From: Reclinomonas americana ATCC 50394
Taxonomy: Eukaryota; Jakobida; Jakobea; Jakobida
Length of the DNA stretch: 27,758 bases
NCBI GenBank assembly: GCA_048213135.1
Contig: PS015298.1
Span: 38,347 to 66,104, forward strand
Reading direction: 5' to 3'
Below, in pieces: positions 26,901 to 27,758 of the stretch; position 1 is the first letter of the stretch, and every line of letters begins with the position of its first letter. The notes under the pieces were generated by a model that was not told where the DNA came from, did not search any database, and saw nothing but the letters and a program-made list of their open reading frames with translations. The translations under genes were made by a program, and so were the position numbers.

Positions 26901-27693
26901 CAAAGACTCGATCCCGCGGAACTACTCCCTGGTCAACGCAAGTGAGGCAAACACGACAAGAGTCGAGGCAATACAAGCACACAGTATGCTTGACCAACAC
27001 AAAAGGCAGCAGAGCGAGCGACACAGTTGAAGTGAGGCGAAATGAAAACAGAGAGCCGACGGGCAGTGACACAAGCGACCAAAGACAAGGAGAGGAGACA
27101 AAATATAACATGGATAACAAGCCACAACAGTTGACAACAGTTGACATGGAGGCCTGAGTAACCATACAATAACAGATGTGGCTGCTCATGAACAACGCAA
27201 CGCAGCAACAGGAAGGAAACGAAGCGAAACAAGACAAGGAGAGAGTAGACGAAAACACAATTGCAGACATCACAAACGCATTCTCTTGGTCAACACAGCT
27301 GCAGCGAAGCAAAACCAGACAACGAGAGAGGAGATGATCACAAACTCGCCACCAGGAAACAACTCTTGATCAACTCAAACACAGACAGGTTTGCAACATC
27401 CCGGGCCTTCCCGCTCCCACTCACCCTTCTCTCGCCCACCATCGACGCCGACACCACTCGATCTCTCCTCCCGGGCGCCCCACTCGCACTGTGCGACCGA
27501 GTCACCGCCGCAGATGCACTCCCACTCGATCCCGAAGCAGCAACACCACCACCAGCAGCAGGCGATCTGACTGGCAACGGGGGCGGCAGAACGCTCTCCG
27601 CCGGCAGCTTAGTCTTCAGTGGCAAGCGCAGAGCCGAGGCGCTGTGTGTGCGTGGAAGCCGTCGCGAGGTCGACGAGATGCGCAGGGAGCCAA
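23949..27693 (-). CDS. RGP1: RGP1 homologue, subunit of the Ric1-Rgp1 exchange factor for Rab6/Ypt6 (5' end uncertain)
   Basis: Rgp1 works with Ric1 at the Golgi to activate Rab6/Ypt6 in retrograde endosome-to-Golgi transport; it has an arrestin-like fold. Exons: 26664-25818, 25743-25508, 25453-25339, 24591-24464, 24405-24222 and 24151-23949 (TAG), all phases matching. Family landmarks in order: LPIFCSKTHLLAERVELSEE, then FWCEILLPAFLPPSYRGTVV and SISYRLHIG, then ITTVSFHDDAFVEGNVIHIT with LSFDGATIPCFQVSAFLELL, then HTLHMRETHLDLSIPMASP, VTISWQIRLEFW and EVPNVVQWCTPIHIGSP. The N-terminal part carries unusual Gly runs and an acidic Ser/Asp/Glu tract (EEEEDLSSVDDAGYTTDDSS), possibly a CK2-type phosphorylation region inserted into or ahead of the first arrestin lobe. 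An upstream exon, 27693-27425, is Ser/Arg/Ala-rich, internal (CAG acceptor) and ends in phase 0, which fits. It may be the N-terminal extension of this gene or part of another gene. Confidence 0.82.
24600..25270 (+). repeat. Purine-rich diverged tandem duplication in RGP1 intron 24592-25338
   Basis: On the plus strand the intron is almost all A and G. A block containing ACACGGACAAGGAGAAGA, AGGAAGCACGAGGT, GATGAAGAAGGAAAG and GGAACAGAGGAGAAG occurs around 24920-25015 and again about 223 bp later. Flanking parts (GAGGAGGAGGAAACAMCRACAA, GAGGAAGGAGAACAAG) are duplicated too. It is pyrimidine-rich on the transcribed sense strand, as expected for intron sequence, and is not coding. Confidence 0.7.
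26710..27420 (+). repeat. Degenerate short repeats in the long intron or spacer upstream of RGP1
   Basis: No exon is evident in this 0.7-kb stretch. Motifs TGGTCAACGCAA (26782, 26932), CAACGCAACGCAG (26788, 27194), GACAAGGAGAG (several sites) and ATAACAAGCCACAACAG-like elements recur at 100-400 bp spacing with heavy divergence. Relics of tandem duplication like those in the other long introns are likely. It is bounded by a donor (GTGAGT, minus strand, 27424) and an acceptor (minus strand, 26665), so it is consistent with one 760-nt intron. Confidence 0.5.
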
Positions 27694-27758
27694 CTGCTGA
27701 AAGGCAATGGGCGATCGTCAAGGATCAAATCCGTTGTTTTTTTAAGTCATCAGTGTGT
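27694..27758. other. Right edge, nothing identified
   Basis: Pyrimidine-containing acceptor sequence on the minus strand precedes the exon at 27693. No further exon can be called before the window ends. Confidence 0.4.

Overview
This is protist-like nuclear DNA from a draft assembly. Coding exons are GC-rich with GC-rich third positions, and they are cut by many short GT-AG introns, mostly 54-140 nt. Ser/Ala/Pro/Gly low-complexity tracts are common, as are CT/GA microsatellites. There is a gene for a eukaryotic Golgi Rab-GEF subunit, a PPR protein with a mitochondrial-type leader, a calpain-family protein and a GH14 beta-amylase. A unicellular eukaryote fits best; I cannot name the lineage. 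Seven runs of N (1379-1473, 2430-2915, 5134-5153, 7636-8370, 14858-15405, 16069-16088, 17889-18617) break the sequence, mostly inside introns next to microsatellites. All gene models below were spliced by hand from reading frame, intron phase and family similarity.

Layout from left to right. (1) About 1-3473: an unrecognised gene read mainly on the minus strand. Its middle exons (1474-2406) lie on the plus strand between two gaps, probably because that contig is flipped. (2) 3474-4528: a divergent intergenic region with one weak small-gene candidate. (3) 4529-9918 (+): a beta-amylase with about 18 exons and a probable N-terminal membrane hairpin. (4) 9942-14712 (-): a calpain-family protein with three tandem eight-cysteine zinc-binding modules in front of a protease domain that appears to have lost all three catalytic residues. 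(5) 16089-21664 (-): a very large, disordered Ser/Pro/Ala-rich protein starting MGCC, a dual lipidation signal. Its next piece (15406-16068) reads on the plus strand between two gaps, again probably a flipped contig. (6) 22053-23889 (+): a PPR protein with a mitochondrial-type presequence. (7) 23949 to at least 26664, probably 27693 (-): an RGP1 homologue, a subunit of the Ric1-Rgp1 exchange factor for Rab6/Ypt6, running toward the right edge.

Genes are tightly packed. Stop codons of the two tail-to-tail pairs are only 23 nt (9918/9942) and 59 nt (23889/23949) apart. There is no operon logic; the genes serve separate functions: starch or glycogen breakdown, a probable pseudo-protease scaffold, a membrane-tethered disordered protein, organelle RNA metabolism and Golgi trafficking.

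The most interesting points are the zinc-module pseudo-calpain, including an inferred 10-nt microexon, and a repeated unconventional 5' splice site GTTGCG(T) found in at least nine introns of five genes.
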